A stretch of 32,358 nt of DNA from an uncultured Planctomycetota bacterium (lineage in GTDB: Bacteria > Planctomycetota > Planctomycetia > Pirellulales > Thermoguttaceae), in assembly GCA_902766935.1 (NCBI GenBank), contig CACXFR010000004.1, positions 1-32,358 of the forward strand, written 5' to 3'. Below are positions 31,562-32,358 of the stretch, piece by piece. A model generated the notes under the pieces. It was not told the DNA's origin, did not search any database, and saw only the letters and a program-made list of their open reading frames with translations. Positions within the stretch are counted from its first letter, which is position 1; every line of letters begins with the position of its first letter. Made by a program: the position numbers and the translations under genes.

Positions 31562-31840
31562 ATGAACAAATCGATTCTGACATCGTTCTTCGCGTTTCTG
31601 GCCTTCGGCGCCGAACCGGCGCTGTTCGCGGCTCAAGAGGTCAATAAGACCGAACCGGTCTGGGTCATCAGCTGGGCCGCGTTCTTCCTCTTTTTGGGAC
31701 TGTCCGTCTTCTTTATGTCGCTCCCCTCGAAACGGCGCGACACCACCCTCAACGAAGAGGAGGTCAAGGAGTACGAAAACGAATTGGCGCGTAAGCGGCA
31801 CGCTCTCATTAAGGAAGACGTCGACGAGTTCGAGGACTGA
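31562..31840 (+). CDS. Small hypothetical membrane protein
   Basis: A 92-residue protein with a possible cleaved signal peptide (MNKSILTSFFAFLAFGAEPALFAAQ), one transmembrane helix (about 34-53, VWVISWAAFFLFLGLSVFFM) and a charged cytoplasmic tail (SLPSKRRDTTLNEEEVKEYENELARKR...EFED) that is likely helical. GAGG lies about 8 bases upstream of the ATG. It is 56 bases after the M20 gene and 14 bases before the DUF4416 gene, so it belongs to the gltX operon. No family is recognised. Confidence 0.72.
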   Translation: MNKSILTSFFAFLAFGAEPALFAAQEVNKTEPVWVISWAAFFLFLGLSVFFMSLPSKRRDTTLNEEEVKEYENELARKRHALIKEDVDEFED

Positions 31841-31854
31841 TCCGGAAGCACACC

Positions 31855-32358
31855 ATGGGTGAAATACATATTCCCGAACAGGTTCAGCTGATCGTCGCCG
31901 CGTTCGCCGCCGAAGAGGACGCGTTGGCGTGGGGGAAAGCGCGCGCCGTCGAAGCGTTCGGACCGATCTGGCGCGAGAGTCCGACTTTCTTCTTCAACGA
32001 GTTCACCGACTACTACGCCGAAGAGATGGGCGCGGTTCTGCCGAAACGCTTCTGGGCGTTCGAGCGGCTGATCAAAATGGACGAGCTGGCGGCGATCAAA
32101 GTCGCGACGAACAGCTGGGAAGACGAGCTGGCCCGCGGACGGGGGGAAGGGAGCTGCGTGCGGCGCCCTCTCAATCTGGATCCGGGATACGTCGACCTGG
32201 GAAAACTGATCCTCGCCTCGACGAAAGACCACCTGCACCGGATCTACCTGCGGAACGGGATCTTCGCCGAGACGACTCTCTACTACTCGCAGAAAGCGTG
32301 GCAGAAGCTCCCCTGGACCTACCCCGACTACCAGAGCGAAGGATATCAGGCATTTTTC
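31855..32358 (+). CDS. DUF4416 family protein, N-terminal part (cut by window edge)
   Basis: 168 codons are open to the right edge. The sequence follows the DUF4416 pattern: FGPIWRESPTFFFNEFTDYYAEEMG (about 36-60), KVATNSWEDELA, RRPLNLDPGYVDLGKLILASTKDHLHRIYLRNGIFAETTLYY and WTYPDYQSEGYQAFF at the edge. The family is uncharacterised and common in planctomycetes and deltaproteobacterial lineages. The ATG at 31855 has GGAAGC upstream and follows the small membrane protein gene by 14 bases. Only a few C-terminal residues are probably missing. The function is unknown. Confidence 0.88.
   Translation, partial: MGEIHIPEQVQLIVAAFAAEEDALAWGKARAVEAFGPIWRESPTFFFNEFTDYYAEEMGAVLPKRFWAFERLIKMDELAAIKVATNSWEDELARGRGEGSCVRRPLNLDPGYVDLGKLILASTKDHLHRIYLRNGIFAETTLYYSQKAWQKLPWTYPDYQSEGYQAFF

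Noticed and set aside
1-32358. Mobile element, prophage or toxin-antitoxin system
   Set aside because: No transposase, integrase, phage structural gene, toxin pair or flanking target duplication is recognisable, and composition looks uniform.

Overview
The window is a GC-rich bacterial chromosome segment that most resembles a planctomycete of the Pirellulales type. Taxonomy is inferred from gene content and was not tested by a search. The clues are a lipoprotein with a DUF1559-like pilin/H-X9-DG module, an anti-sigma factor with the planctomycete-style N-terminal RQCALAFLQAQ segment, a single-chain alpha2 glycyl-tRNA synthetase next to an asparaginyl-tRNA synthetase, a four-repeat S1 protein, and very small lipoproteins. 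I see no phage, transposon, CRISPR or tRNA. Nearly all of the sequence is housekeeping, envelope or regulatory genes, packed into short operons with several 4-base ATGA/GTGA overlaps.

Layout. 1-8.6 kb, minus strand: glyS, asnS, a flippase-like membrane protein (LPG_synthase_TM type), a ZnuB-type metal ABC permease without its partners, and a sulfatase-fold protein with a degraded active site. An internal promoter then drives the S1-domain protein and nadD (cut by the window edge). 8.6-11.7 kb: comB (minus), a small lipoprotein and a small membrane protein (plus), and paaK (minus). 11.7-12.5 kb: an HU-type gene (plus) with a strong promoter, upstream dyads, a leader hairpin and a classic terminator. 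12.5-18.5 kb, minus strand: rsmG with a basic tail, a DUF1559-like lipoprotein, a cyclic-nucleotide-binding-domain protein, a Kef-type cation/proton antiporter and an AlkD-like glycosylase. 18.5-19.9 kb: an FHA-domain protein (plus) behind a strong promoter and a structured leader. 19.9-23.5 kb, minus strand: a divergent Ser/Thr kinase, accA, pssA and psd (membrane lipid supply). 23.7-25.2 kb: a FucP-type sugar/proton symporter (plus), ending at a strong hairpin terminator. 25.2-28.0 kb, minus strand: an ECF sigma factor, its membrane anti-sigma factor and a secreted PDZ protein, probably one envelope-stress module. 28.0-28.4 kb: an intergenic region with a structured sigma leader and two 93-bp tandem repeats. 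28.4-32.4 kb, plus strand: gltX, an M20 metallopeptidase, a small membrane protein and a DUF4416 protein (cut by the window edge).

The least explained parts are non-coding. The 93-bp tandem repeats sit between the divergent sigma and gltX promoters, and their copy-to-copy differences preserve base pairing. The FHA, sigma, rsmG and HU genes each have a structured leader. Among proteins, the pseudo-sulfatase in an envelope operon, the kinase with altered HRD and DFG motifs, the sigma/anti-sigma/PDZ triad and the atypical CNBD next to the Kef antiporter deserve attention. I found no clear large undescribed multi-gene system; the best candidate for something new is the repeat/leader region at 28.0-28.3 kb.
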